Translations under genes and position numbers: made by a program
The notes under the pieces: model-generated
What the model saw: the letters and a program-made list of their open reading frames with translations, nothing else
Databases searched by the model: none
What the model was told of the DNA's origin: nothing
Source of the DNA: Cucumis sativus
Taxonomy: Eukaryota > Streptophyta > Magnoliopsida > Cucurbitales > Cucurbitaceae
Direction: 5' to 3'
Length of the DNA: 64,000 bases
NCBI RefSeq assembly: GCF_000004075.3
Contig: NC_026658.2
Location: forward strand, 22,618,075 to 22,682,074
In this document: positions 1-12,430 of the stretch, one piece after another
Position numbering within the stretch: the stretch's first letter is position 1
How the letters are laid out: every line of letters begins with the position of its first letter

Positions 1-3000
1 TTGATACTGCTGAAATTTATGGCGCTCCAGTGAGATATATCACTATTTTATTTTTGTTAATATAGTTCTCGTCTGGTAACAATTTTATTCTTTTTTTAAA
101 AAAAAATTATGCCTATTTTTGTTGTACTTGTTACAATGATTTGCATTTTTCTTAAACATAATAGTTAAATTCTTAATCAAATTAAAAAAAAAAAAAAAAC
201 AAAACAACTTTTGTCTTGTTTTTTTAAAACTATTGGTAGAATGTAGATAACAAATAAAGAAAGCTGAAGGCTGAAGCAGTATCTATAACTTAATTTTTTT
301 TAAAAAAAAAAACTAATAACAAAATAGTTAACAAACGAGGTCTGTGTTGTTAATTATGTTCCAAAAGTGACATTTGCTAATTGAAATCGTTAATTCCTTT
401 TCTTATGCAGTACACGTTAGGCTCAATAAATTCAGAAACTCTTCTAGGAAGGTATTGTTTGAAACACTAAGGGAATATTTGAAAAACAACTTTAAACGGG
501 TGGATTGTTCTATTACAGCACACTGCATACGTTTGAGACTTCAATATCAGTTAGTGTTTACAACTATTATAATAATCTATAATTAACTGCATAATATTAC
601 TATTTTAATTCTCTTTACACTTTTAACTATTTGATATAACATTTACTATTTACTCATCATTTATATTTTTCTCTTTTGTTGCTACATTTCCTATTTTCTT
701 TCCAAAACTAAAATGATATGCACTCTAAACACAAACTATCATATATAACATATAATTAACTATAACAACCAACTCTCATCAGTGTTCTAAACACCCATAA
801 AATCAGTTTAGGAATATTTATGTTTATCTTGTTCGTTTTGTTTCTTATCTTTTTAAGAGACTAGATTATTTTGATAACAATTTTTCTTTTTAGTTTCTTA
901 ATAATTTAGAACTAAGAAATACATAAACAATTATCAAGCAATTTTTTCTCTTAAAAGATGAGAAACAAAAAACAAGAAACTTTATCAACGAATTTGTAGT
1001 AATTATCAAATGCTTAATTATGTTTCTATAAACTACAAAGCAAAAAGTATGTCACTTTTTAACGACCCCTAAGGTTATGCATTAGTGGCAGCCACTTGCT
1101 CGAAATCCTTCTAATAAAAAACAATTCCAAGTTTTTCTTTAGATTCATTAAAGAAAGAAAGCGAAAGGATCCTGGATTTGAGATCACAATTGCTACCAAA
1201 TATGCGGTTTTTCCATGGAGGCTCGGTCGTCACAGTGTCGTAAGTGTTCTCAAAGAATCACTTTGTCGTCTCGGTCTCGAATCGGTTGACTTGTATCAAC
1301 TTCATTGGTATGCGCTGCTCTTTAAACTCTCTTCTCATGTTCTTGTTTTACTGTAGTTATTTACTCATCGATCCCTTTGAATTTCAGGCCTGGAATATGG
1401 GGAAATGAAGGTTTGTTCAAAGTAGTTTGAAAGTTATTTGAATTTTTTTTTTCTTTTGAAGGATTTAATGACCATATGATTGTGAAGAAGAAGCCTAATT
1501 AAGTTCATAAAGAAATCATTTTTCAGAGTATATTGATGGTCTTGGAGATGCTGTTGAGCAAGGACTTGTGAAGGGTGTTGGTGTTTCTAATTATAATGGT
1601 ATATGTTCTAATCTTAATTTTGGTATATATACAAACTTAATTAATAATGTGATGGCAAACCTTTTATAATTTTTGTTGTCCTATAAAAATGAAATATATT
1701 TGTTAATAAAAGTGTGTAGTTCTGGTCGTATATGTATCCTATTTTCTTCTATAAATTTCCACTGCATGCATGCATGCATGTCATGTTGTGTTTATGTCTT
1801 ATATTCATTTTCTATAATGTAGAGAAGCGACTTCGAGATGCGTATGAAAAACTAAAGAAAAGAGGTATTCCACTAGCTTCAAATCAAGTGAATTATAGCC
1901 TCATATATAGATTACCTGAAGAGAACGGTGTGAAGGCTGCTTGTGATGAACTTGGGGTCACCTTGATTGCTTATGCACCTTTAGCTCAAGGTAATTAATT
2001 CCACACCTAACACTAAATGTATTTTATAGAAAATTATTTCATTCACGTATATTCTGAGTCGCATCTTCAATGATTGATTTTTTTTTTATAAAGATACTTT
2101 AGGATAGCTGATGCAAGGATATCTCCACATGGGGGACATATCATAGCATCAGCTATAGTCCCACTTTATTAATAATAAAAGGTGATTATAAGAAGCGGGG
2201 GAATAGAAAGGCTAGAGGGCAGCCCGATTATCCCAAAACGAAAGCATGTAAATTTAAAGCAAAAGTATTAGACGAGTAGTTTTTGAAAAGTGAAGATCGG
2301 CTTGTCCATAGACCGGTTGTGGCTTGAATGTCTTCAATGATTGATGCAATATTAAATTCATATTCACCCACTAGCTTAAGTGTCTTTTGGGTCGGTCAAA
2401 CTTCTTCATTATTGTTTTACTCCCAAATTAATATTCATTTCCACCTTGTTGGATTATATAGAATTAAATTCACCTTTACCCACTTAGGTTAAACTTTTGG
2501 ATCGAGTTGGTGATTTAAGATACTCAATTTTTGCAGTTGAACTTAGTTAGTGGTTCGATTGGAGTTCTCAATAACAATTTTTTTTCTTTTTTTTTTTTTT
2601 ATAAATATTTTTTAAATTTTTCTACCCTTACAAACCGAAAATGCACCCAAATATTGTTTGGATGCACATACACATTTTTATTCACTTTTATTTGGCAAAT
2701 ATATTTAGATTACTAATTAAAGGAGAGATATATACCTCACCAACAATTGTCTCTACTTTTCTTTTTCTTTTTACAATTTGGAAACTTTGGGATCTTTCTT
2801 CAACCTCTTCTTAAGAATATATTGAAAAACCTAAAATACATTAGTTAATTAAGTTTTTAAAAAATGTAAATAATTTTAATATGGTATTATGAGAATTAAG
2901 TAAAAAGAAAAAGTTATAATTTTGAATTTTGCCATGATTAAAAGATTTTGTCATTTTTATACATGTGAGTCAACCGTTGTTTTGTTGTCCTTCTCTTTGA

Positions 3001-4304
3001 TTGAACATGATTCATATCTTATAACGATCGTCTAAATGAATTATTTGTTGAATTGTTTTCATTTTTAGATTTTAGATATTTTTCTTATTGAAAGCTTGGT
3101 TTCTTAATCACAGGCGTTCTAACGGGAAAGTACACACCAACAAATCCTCCAATTGGCCTTCGATCCCTAGTTTACTCTTCAGAGTTTTTAGCAAAGGTTA
3201 GAAGAAAAAAAAAATATTTTTTTAAATCTACGAAGAACAAAACAAAATTAAACAAGAAGGTACCACGGCATTTTCTATTTATTTGTGACTAAACCTTTTA
3301 ATTAATTTACATGTGCAGCTTCAACCACTCTTGAATCTAATAAGGGACATAGGAGAGAAGTACAATAAATCCCCCACACTAGTTACTTTACTTTACTTCC
3401 TTTGTATATACAATTAACTATGTTTGTTCTTTTTTTATTTATTTGTTTTGTTGATGCGTGTTATCTCTACCTTTAGCATATCCGTTTTTAGAGCTTATTT
3501 GATAACTTTTCTGAATGGTATGTTTTAGTGTGTAACGAAGTAGATTGTTTAATTCATCGTGGTATCTAAAATATTGTAAAGAGATTAAATATAGGGGAGA
3601 TCAATTTATGACACTCTTAGACTTTAGAGGTTTTCGTAGAAGATCCAAATAGTCATCTTTTACTCTTTGTGGATGTTAAATTCGAATGAAATTACTAAAA
3701 ATGAAACCATCAAGTGAGCACGAATGCGCTCTCTTGCTTCGCTTTCTCTTGTTATGTTATTCGGTGCTTGCGCACTGTGCATGCAACACAACAGAAAAGT
3801 AAAGTGAGAGAGAAGAAAAAGTGGGCAGAAGAAGAAGAAGGGCTTGTCAAAGCTTGTGGAGTGGGTGTTGGGAGGGGAAACTTTTGATTTCGCTACAGAT
3901 CAAGAAGAAGAGGGTGGAAGGGAAAAAGAGAAATATATATATGCAAAGATCAGGAAGAAAGAGAGAGAAAGAAAGGGTAGTTTTGTAAAGTTTGTTGATG
4001 ATTATCATTTTATAACTTTCAATGAAGATAGTTTCAAATTCCAAAATTTAATGTTTGTGTGTGTAAATATTATTTTCATAAAGATGTAACCTGTACTGTT
4101 GGTTTAATTATTGATTAGGTGGTGTTGAACTGGTTGATAGCACAAGGAAATGTGGTGCCAATCCCTGGAGCCAAAAATGAAGAACAAGCCATTGAATTTG
4201 TTGGTGCTTTGGGTTGGAGAATTTCCAATGAAGAAATACACGAACTCCGCTCCTTCGCTTCTAAACTTCAACCTCTTTTTGGTCTTCCTTTTGAAAGACT
4301 CTAA
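1..4304 (+). CDS. Aldo-keto reductase, At1g06690-type, copy 1 (5' end outside window)
   Basis: NAD(P)H-dependent aldo-keto reductase family; the Arabidopsis relative At1g06690 is a chloroplast (plastoglobule-associated) oxidoreductase of unknown substrate. Visible exons: 1-29, 411-451, 1143-1307, 1388-1410, 1527-1598, 1823-1990, 3114-3196, 3319-3381, 4119-4304 (TAA). They join in frame with no internal stop. The window starts inside what is exon 2 of the paralogue, so the transit peptide and first exon are missing. The catalytic tetrad of the fold is present: Asp and Tyr in DTAEIYG, Lys in ATKYAV, His in YQLHW. The C-terminal cofactor loop [10 protein letters not shown] is also kept. Each exon matches the length of its counterpart in the copy at 7837-12430, so this is a tandem duplicate and probably functional. 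Oddities: the donor after 3381 is weak (CTA|GTTACT, where the paralogue has CAG|GT), and intron 1991-3113 is enlarged by an insertion. Confidence 0.88.
2064..2345 (-). mobile_element. Retroposon-like insertion with 15-bp target duplication
   Basis: The 15-mer TCTTCAATGATTGAT occurs at 2064-2078 and again at 2331-2345, flanking a 252-bp block. The block is less AT-rich than the surrounding intron and is absent from the equivalent intron of the paralogue (10234-10477). A T-run lies directly inside the left repeat, so read on the minus strand the order is repeat, body, poly(A), repeat. That is the layout of a non-LTR-mobilised retroposon. I see no clear pol III A/B boxes, so it may be a SINE-like element or a retroposed RNA fragment. 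It lies in an intron of aldo-keto reductase copy 1. Confidence 0.55.
2101..2161. repeat. Short strong hairpin inside the retroposon-like insertion
   Basis: Arm ATAGCTGATGC (2104-2114) is a perfect inverse of GCATCAGCTAT (2146-2156). An inner stem GATAT(C)TCC (2118-2126) pairs with 2134-2142, leaving a loop near 2127-2133. About 19 pairs in total. No known small RNA is recognised. Confidence 0.5.
3382..4118. other. Last intron of aldo-keto reductase copy 1
   Basis: AT-rich intron of 737 bp with a purine-rich patch near 3800-3970 (GAA/AGA runs). The open frames there are low complexity and have no recognisable protein. No other feature seen. Confidence 0.5.
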
Positions 4305-4394
4305 ATTAGATTAAGTCGTATTTGCATCCTTTTCATTTTTAAAAGTTAAAGGTTTCATTTGATATATTTATCGATATTATGAAATGAAATAAGA

Positions 4395-4700
4395 AATTGT
4401 AATTGATGGACCATTTTAACAATAATAATTAAGGATATAGTAACATTTTAAAAAAATTACAAATATAGCAAAACTATCACTGATAGACTTATAGACTTCG
4501 TATGGTCTATCAGTGATAGACTTACTTCGTATGGTATATCAGTGATAGACCAATATTTGCAACATGGTCTATTGGTAATAGACTTATATCATCGATAGAA
4601 TTTGACAAATTTGCTATATTTGTAAAAAAAAAAAAAAATGTTGCGATATACTTAATTATTTTGAATCTAATTGCTAAATTTGCAACTATCTCGATTAATA
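4395..4700 (+). repeat. Dispersed GATAGAC repeat, copy 1
   Basis: A member of a family of about 270-300 bp seen at least seven times in the window. The order is an AATAATTAAGGATATA block, then GCAAATATAGCAAAACTATC-like sequence, then several inverted TATCACTGATAGAC/GTCTATCAGTGATA units, then GAATTTGACAAATTTGCTATA and AATTGCTAAATTTGCAACTA. This copy follows the stop of aldo-keto reductase copy 1. No coding capacity; probably a non-autonomous element. Confidence 0.7.
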
Positions 4701-5621
4701 ATAACCTTTAGTTATATCTTATGTAATTAACTATGAGAATAACTAGATAACAGAAAAACAAACAACACATAAGACTTGGGTTAGACTTTGATAACCCAGT
4801 TCGGTAAATATCACTTTTGTTTGAAGAGCTTCTTAGTTCAAATAAGAAATGTTATTAAAGATTAAAAAAGTTATCAACTTATCCCTACAAACAATTCTTT
4901 TTAAATTAAAGCATAAGCTTAAATAAAGGTATGCTCTCCTGAATATGTGCTTGAATCTTCTTGAAGATAAACTCAAACTCTCCCCAAATTTATTGACAGC
5001 AGTAACTATTTCAGCATTCTCTCATATTTCTTATCAACTCATCTGTGGTCACAATAGTCAATAATTCCTTATTAAACTTTCATATCACAGAAGGTGATCA
5101 TCGTACATCTTCGACAAGCTATACTTCCACAAAAATTATCTTTTTGAATAAAAAGTTCATAAATCGTCAACCCTGCATGCAGAAGCTTCACCATTTTTAA
5201 AGAAAAAACCAGTATATCTTTCCGATCTTATTTTAAGAAGATTAAGATAAAGATTCATAATAAGAAGGATAATCTTTTATCTATTAATATAATTAATAAT
5301 ATTTTTCTTAACAAAATAATAAAAAGAAATCTTATTAATTCTTTAATGACAAAAAAACCAACAATTTTGATTTCTATAATTTGAAGTATATGTACCCAGT
5401 TTTAATTAAGTTCATGCATTACTTAATAAAATAATCTTAATCTTACCGTTGAGGAAGGATTATTTTTAAAAATAAACAAAATGAACTAAAATATCACATT
5501 CTATCGACGGTGATAATAAATCGTGATAAACCAAGATAATAGACCCAAACAGTAATCTATATTATTTATTATAAATAAACCGTGATAATATATTAAAACA
5601 TTTTGTTATTTAAAATAAGAG
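4701..5621. other. Intergenic, nothing assigned
   Basis: AT-rich spacer between the two reductase genes. A short degenerate relative of the GATAGAC repeat lies around 5455-5600 (ATCGACGGTGATAATAAATCG-like units). No gene, RNA or clear element is seen in the rest. Confidence 0.4.
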
Positions 5622-5895
5622 AAATTGCAATATAGGACTATTTTAGCAATAATAATTAAGGATATAACAACATTTAAAAAAATTGCAAATATAGCAAAAC
5701 TATCACTGATAGACTTGTATCGCTGATAGATTTCATATGATATATCAGTGATAAACCAATATTTACAACATAGTCTATCAGTGATAGACTTATATCATTG
5801 ATAGAATTTGACAAATTTTGCTATTACAAATTTTTTTAAATTGTACTATATACTTAATTAATTTAAATTTAATTGTTAAATTTGCAACTATCCCG
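5622..5895 (+). repeat. Dispersed GATAGAC repeat, copy 2
   Basis: Same block order and orientation as the copy at 4395, including ATAATTAAGGATATAACAAC at the left and AATTGTTAAATTTGCAACTA at the right. It is about 1 kb downstream of that copy. Confidence 0.7.
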
Positions 5896-6805
5896 TGAGA
5901 TAATTTATTTTTTTACAACAAAATTTGAAATAGTTTGAAATGTATTCACATATTATGTTTTGTCATAATAAATAAAAGAATTAATTTTATGATGTTTTTC
6001 AAAAATAGAAAAAGAAAACTACAAAGTCCATTACACTTAATTTTTATAAGGCATGTAAATAGTTTTTTTTTTTTTCTTTACTATTTTTTGATGGTTTTCT
6101 TTAATTTCAAGAGCCAAAATTAAAGATTAAATTTATTATATAAAATATAGAAACTAAAGTTATAGGCTTGATATAGAAAATAAATTTGAATAAATATGGA
6201 AGTCCAATGACGAAATTGTGGTATAGTAATATAACATAATGATTCCAATTAATTTATGTATATGAGAATTCACTAGACAATTAAGGAAATTGTTGTAGAG
6301 AATTGTTGACGATAATTGAGTTCTATGGATCAAATTATTTTCGTATTACTTTGTTTCAATCTTTATTATTCTATGTATGTATATAGAAAACTTTTTTTGA
6401 GTTGGACTCTTTGTATTAATGAAGTCTACTTTTATATTTATATATATATATAAATAAATAAGTTCACGTCGTTCTTAATTTCTTGTTTTAAAACGTACGT
6501 TTTGGTCGTTGAGTTTTTACTTTTAGTAGAAATAACTTTAAAAGAATATCTAAATCTAAATTTTTAGAAAAATTATTTTAAACGACATAATCATTCAATT
6601 TTCGTTTTTAAATATAATAAAATAGCAACATGAAAGCTAGAGGTGTTTAAAAAATTAGATGACTGAAAAAAATCGATCAACTCAATCCAATTCTTGCCAT
6701 ATTTGGAATGGATTATCAATCTATTTAGACTGAATTGAGTTCAAATAAACAAAAGTGTATGAGTTGAATTAATTCATCCGTTTACTTACAGAACTTATTA
6801 TTTTT

Positions 6806-6854
<49 letters not shown>

Positions 6855-7600
6855 TTTTATTTAATTCCATTAATGGTTCTTAAAAATTTATTTTCGAAGG
6901 TCAACTACTAAAAATAGTTTTTTTAAGAGAAGTTGCATCAAATTGTCAAAACATTTAGAAAAAAATAGTTAATGACACCAATTTTTTTGCATATTGCGAA
7001 TATGATAAAATTAGTGATATCAAAAGACTGTCAAACGGTAATCATACGACTATCAAATGGTCATCACTTCTAAATTTGCTACTTTTACAAATTTAAAAAA
7101 TATTGCGACGTAGGTTCTATTATCATAATTTTTTTTTTTTTTTTTTGCTATTTTTGCAAATTCTTCTTCTAAAGAGAAAGAAAATTTTTGATTATATAAA
7201 TAGAAATTGAGATTTTAATATTAATTATGTATACAAAAATAGTTAAATTAAGTTTTTGCATATTATTTTTTATTTTTCTTTTAAAACTGAAATTACATAA
7301 ATGACCCGAGTTAATTTAATTTTTCAAGGTTGAGTTGTTCATCTTTTAATAATGGATATTTGAGTCCACAACTTTTACAACTCAAAGGTTGAGTTTAAAA
7401 TGTCTTCAACCCAATCCATGATTAGAAACTTCTGCTAATCATATCATCACGTAAAACATATTCAATATTTAATATAATATTAAATATTATTTATTATTGA
7501 TAGTAAAAGTTTGGTATATTTTGTAAATGTTCGTAGTAATTAAATTGAGAATTGGATATTTGTAGGAAGTAACATGTGTAAAACGTTAGGAAAAGAAATG
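5896..7600. other. Intergenic upstream of reductase copy 2
   Basis: Very AT-rich spacer. It contains a (TA)n microsatellite near 6811-6850, poly-T runs, and a decayed GATAGAC-family fragment near 6990-7160. No open frame with recognisable protein. Confidence 0.45.
6811..6850. repeat. (TA)n microsatellite
   Basis: An uninterrupted TA dinucleotide run of about 20 units in the intergenic region between the reductase genes. Confidence 0.9.
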
Positions 7601-7836
7601 CAAAATAATATGGAAGGATTAAAGCCACGAAACAAAGTGGAAACCGTCATCTAACCAAATTTGAAATGACATTTTACAAAGCGTTTTCGTGCTCCTGCTT
7701 CCAACAGACAATCATGTGGTTTTGGGCCAACCGCTTTCCTTCATTTCATATTTCGCTCACATCTTCTACCGCCATTAATTTGCTTCTCTCAAACCTTCTA
7801 TTCACTTGCCTTTCACCTTTTGCCACTGCCTGAGCT

Positions 7837-10800
7837 ATGGCGGTGCATTTATGTTCCGTTTCTTCTTTATCAATTCCTCCATTGAATCGCACTGGAATTT
7901 TCACAGTTAGGGCTCTGGGGTCTAAGGATTTTGGCACATTGACATCACAAGAAGAGAAGGTGAAACTGGGTGGCTCGGAACTCAAAGTCAGTAGGCTTGG
8001 AATTGGAGCTTGGTCTTGGGGAGATAACAGCTACTGGAATGACTTTGGATGGAATGGTAGGTTCCATGAATTGGAATGTGGAATTATTGCTTTTGATATT
8101 GATTCTTCGTTTTTCTTCATTAGTTGTTTGATGGTATATCAAATACTGGAGCTGCTTGTTTCCTATAATTTGTAGGATGACATTAGAAATGAGTTTGGAG
8201 CGCTGGAAAGTATTTTTGGATTCACTTTCGAAAAATAATAAAACCACTTTTAGCCAATGTGTTTTATCTCTCTTTGTTAGTGCTCAAGGGGGAGTGGTTT
8301 TCAAATTATTGAAATCGTTTTTTGTTAGGTTTATAATCACTCCTAAACGTGCCTTCTACAATTCAGAATCAATTTTGATGCCATGAGAATTGAAGTGTAA
8401 AACCAAACATTAAAGTGATTTCAAATTCACTCCGAACATTCTTGAAATCACTTTAAAATATTTCTTTTTGGAAGAACACTTGATTGACACTCCTCTAAAA
8501 AGTGCTTCAAAGTCCTTCTGTATAAATTTTGTTGATATTGATGGAAGGAGTTGACACTGTAAGAACTTTGATAAGAGTAAGGGGTAATTGGTTTTACTTT
8601 TTTAAAACACTTGCTTGGGATAAACCTTATAGAACAGCCCATGGATAAGGTTCTTCCTCTTCCCAGTGATCTGAACACATGTTCCATAAAATCTTTCTGT
8701 AAAGTCTTCAGATCACTGTGGTTCAACTCTTTTTTCCTTTCTAATTTTGATTTAGGCGTTGGTGACTAATATTTTGATTGAATTTTGTTTCCAATAGTGG
8801 TAGAGTATATTCGTGTTTGATTTCTCTTTTTGTGGTAATTCAGATGTGATGACCAAGGCTGCTAAGGCTGCGTTTAATGCCAGTGTTGACAGTGGCATTA
8901 CTTTCATTGATACTGCTGAAGTTTATGGCTCCTCAGTGGGATATAAATACACTGTTATCTTCACTTATTATCTTAATGTTCCATAGAAGATCTTGGCTAA
9001 TTCAAATGCATTAATCTTATTCTTTGGCAGCTTGCTTTAGGTGCTATAAATTCAGAAACTCTTCTAGGAAGGTACATTTGGATATGATTCGGTGTCTTAA
9101 AAACAACTACTAGCTATGTATTTGTTAAACGAGATTACAAATTGTATTTGAATAAAGTGGCCCGAAGGCCCAGAACTGTTGACTAGAAGCTAGTAGCTAC
9201 CCCAGTTTATGTTTCAGCCTAGGCTATTCGAGAGGGCTTCACTCTTATCACTAATAACTTCTCAAAATGAGACCTCTCCCTTCACCGTTTACTTTTCGAT
9301 AGTGGAATATACAATCTCTCTCTCCTAACTAACTCCTCTGTACTTCCCCTATTTGCCCCTCCTTGCATATGACTATAGTCTATACTTATGTAGACTCGTA
9401 GGTATCCTAAGACTTCCAGTTCCCAATGTTGCTACAGATATATTAAAGAAAAGAAGGCACAGGATCCAGGAGTTGAGGTTGAAGTTGCCACAAAATTTGC
9501 TGCTTTGCCATGGAGGTTTGGTCGTCAAAGTGTCACATCCGCACTTAAGGATTCCCTCTCTCGCCTTGGTCTTGCATCGGTCGAATTGTATCAACTTCAT
9601 TGGTCTGTGCTTGTTGACTCTTCTAATGGCCTTCTTTTACTAGTAGTTTTGATTACGTAGTTCCTAACTCGTTGGTTTTGGCTCTCAGGCCTGGAGTATG
9701 GGGAAATGAAGGTTCTTCACACCTGAAGCTTGAATTTCTGAACATTTGACTCCATAAAGATTGTGGGCCATATGTTTTTATGTCGTTCAGATTAAGAAGA
9801 AGCTTAGTTCATTAATATATCCTTTTTCAGGGTATATTGATGGTCTTGGAGATGCTGTTGAGCAGGGACTTGTGAAGGCAGTTGGTGTTTCAAATTACAG
9901 CGGTAGGTTCTAATTCTGTCTTTCCAAATTCCAATAACTGATTGTGCCAACATTGCAGTAAAAACTTGTGTGTGTGTGAGAAAGAGAGAGAGAATAGAAC
10001 TGTTCTTTCTCAGTGTTTTTTCCTTATTCCTGAACTGAAACACTCTGTACGGTTCCACAATCTAGAAAAGCGACTTCGAGAAGCTTATGAGCAGCTCAAG
10101 AAAAGAGGTATTCCACTAGCTTCAAACCAGGTCAATTATAGTCTTATATACAGACTACCAGAAGAGAACGGTGTGAAGACTGCCTGTGACGAACTTGGAA
10201 TCACCTTAATTGCTTATTCGCCTATTGCTCAAGGTAAATCCGCCCAGGTTGTCTCAAATATCATATGGTTTCTCTTTGTCCTTTGAGCTGACTTGACTTA
10301 ACGTTATTCCTGTCAATTTATGCATCTGACTGAAAGGAAATAAGCTTCCATATTGCATACAGTTTTCTATGTAATTCTAAGTTAACTTGGCTGTTTTGTT
10401 TGTTTATTCCATCCTCCTTCTCTGAGATTGATACTCCTAGTGCAGAGATGAGTAACGTGTTATGTAAATTTATGCAGGCGTTCTCACGGGAAAGTACACT
10501 CCTGAAAATCCTCCAACTGGTCCTCGAGGCCGAATATATACTCCAGAGTTTTTAGCAAAGGTCGAGCTGCTTAAAATTTTAAACAAATCCGTAACACGTT
10601 TCACTCTGTTTCTTAAGCATTCGTTTAATATGCAGCTCCAACCTCTTCTGAACCGGATCCGTGACATAGGACAGAATTACAATAAAACACCCACACAGGT
10701 CAGCTCCTTAACTTTCCCTGTTGAGTTAAAATTTTAAGGTAAGTCTTTTGCCTCTTATGTTGAACGTTAGTTTGAGATCAGTTTTAGTTATTGATGATTG

Positions 10801-12430
10801 TTTCCTCTTCTTTCTTTTCCATTCCTCTCGGTTTTGTGCTGAAATATGTCGTAATTGCTCGTTTTGCATAAGTATACAAGATTATTGAAAGTAGAGACAA
10901 AGAACACACAAATTTACGTGAAAACTCGAGTACCGAGAGAAAAACCACTATATTTTGTTCTTATATTAAAAAAGTAAATAATTTATAGGCTAAGGTAAGC
11001 CTAATTAAAAGAATAAAAAATTGATAGTGGCAAATTTAACAATTAGATTCAAAATAATTAAGTATATAACAATTTTTAAAAAAAATTGCAAATATTGCAA
11101 AATTTATCAAATTCTATCAATGATGGAAGTCTATCACCGATAGACCATGTTTCAAATATTGATCTATCACCTCAAGTGTATGAGTGATACAAAGCTATTT
11201 TTGCTATATTTACAATTTTTTTTAAATGTTACAATACCTTTTGTATTCCTAACATGGCTATTAATTACTATTGTGCAGTAAAAATAGGAAAAAGAAAATT
11301 GCAATGGAGGACTATTTTAGCAATAATAATTAAAGATATAACAACATTTAAAAAAATGTAAATATAGTAAAACTATCACCGATAGACTTGTATCGCTGAT
11401 AGACTTCATGTGGTATTTCAGTGATAGACCAATATTTGCAACATGATCTATCACTGATAGACTTATATCATTAATAGAATTTGATAAATTTTGTTATATT
11501 TGTAAATTTTTTAAAATTTTGCTATATATTTAATTAATTTAAATTTAATTGCTAAATTTGCAACTACAACCCCCAACCCCACACTTTCTAAGAAAGTTGA
11601 TATTTCATCTAATGAAACTGTAAGCCATTAATTTGTTGAAGTTAGAAACCACAATGTGAAATTAGTACACTTTTGGTAGGTGATTTTAAAATTATTAGTC
11701 ACCTTTGTCGAGTTCAGAAACCAAATCACTCCCAATTAATTTAATATTAAATTTACACTTTTAGATGTAATATTCATTTTCTCAAAATTGATTTTGAATC
11801 ATTAAAAGTAATGACAAAATCATTCTCAAACACTAATCAATTGCAGCTCCTTATATTATGCATATTTGAAATTTCTATCACGTCAAACTTCAAATTCAAA
11901 TCACTATTGAACTTCTATTCCTTATAAGTTATAAGGGGAAAAAAATAGTATTCATACAACCCAAGATTTGTTTCTTCTATATGCATATAGGTTGTTTATA
12001 ATGGTGGTTAGTCTCAGTATTTAGTAAAATCTATCAGCCCTAAAATTCTTCATTTGTGTTTGTTAAATCTGAGCAACTCCAATTCATTATGACACGATTT
12101 CAAAGTCTGCAGTCTGCTGTGCATAGTTTAGAGTAGGAAAGATCAAATAGACTTTTATGCTAGTTGATTTCTTCTTCTCTATCTCACTTTTATCATAACA
12201 ATGTTGAATCTTGGTGAGAAGTGGAATGTTTTCTTTATGATCAGGTAGCGTTGAACTGGTTAATAGCACAAGAAAACGTCGTGCCGATCCCGGGAGCAAA
12301 AACTGCTGAACAAGCTATTGAATTTGCAGGTGCATTGGGTTGGAGAATCTCCAATGAAGAAATCAATGAACTTCGCTCCTTGGCCAAAGAAATCAAACCT
12401 GTTGTTGGTTTCCCTGTTGAGAAGCTCTAA
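7837..12430 (+). CDS. Aldo-keto reductase, At1g06690-type, plastid, copy 2 (complete)
   Basis: Complete 370-aa reductase, close to the about 377 aa of Arabidopsis At1g06690. Exons: 7837-8056, 8844-8935, 9031-9071, 9438-9602, 9689-9711, 9831-9902, 10066-10233, 10478-10560, 10636-10698, 12245-12430. They sum to 1113 nt, with GT-AG at each junction. The ATG opens a Ser-rich N-terminus of about 40 aa with few acidic residues, as in a chloroplast transit peptide. The barrel starts at [11 protein letters not shown]. Tetrad by count: Asp96, Tyr101, Lys137, His172. The NADP-binding region includes GVSNYS and [10 protein letters not shown]. Exon lengths and phases equal those of the upstream copy, so the pair arose by tandem duplication. 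The substrate is unknown for the family. Intron 1 carries a MITE-like inverted repeat, and the last intron (10699-12244) two dispersed repeats in opposite orientations. Confidence 0.93.
8230..8470. repeat. MITE-like inverted repeat in intron 1 of reductase copy 2
   Basis: A perfect 13-bp inverted pair, AAAGTGATTTCAA (8412-8424) and TTGAAATCACTTT (8442-8454), with related AACCACTTTTA and AATCACTCCTAAACGTG motifs around 8240-8350. This resembles a small fold-back element; its ends are not certain. Confidence 0.45.
11025..11235 (-). repeat. Dispersed GATAGAC repeat, copy 3 (reverse)
   Basis: Reverse-orientation, partly decayed member of the family (GCAAATTTAACAATTAGATTC at the left, TCTATCACCGATAGACCATG in the core), in the last intron of reductase copy 2. 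Confidence 0.6.
11295..11565 (+). repeat. Dispersed GATAGAC repeat, copy 4
   Basis: Forward-orientation member beginning GGACTATTTTAGCAATAATA, about 60 bp after the reverse copy, in the same intron of reductase copy 2. The two together form a large inverted arrangement. Confidence 0.7.

Noticed and set aside
1763..1780. ATGC repeats resembling RY (CATGCA) regulatory motifs
   Set aside because: A simple tetranucleotide repeat inside an intron. It is too small and too common to call regulatory.
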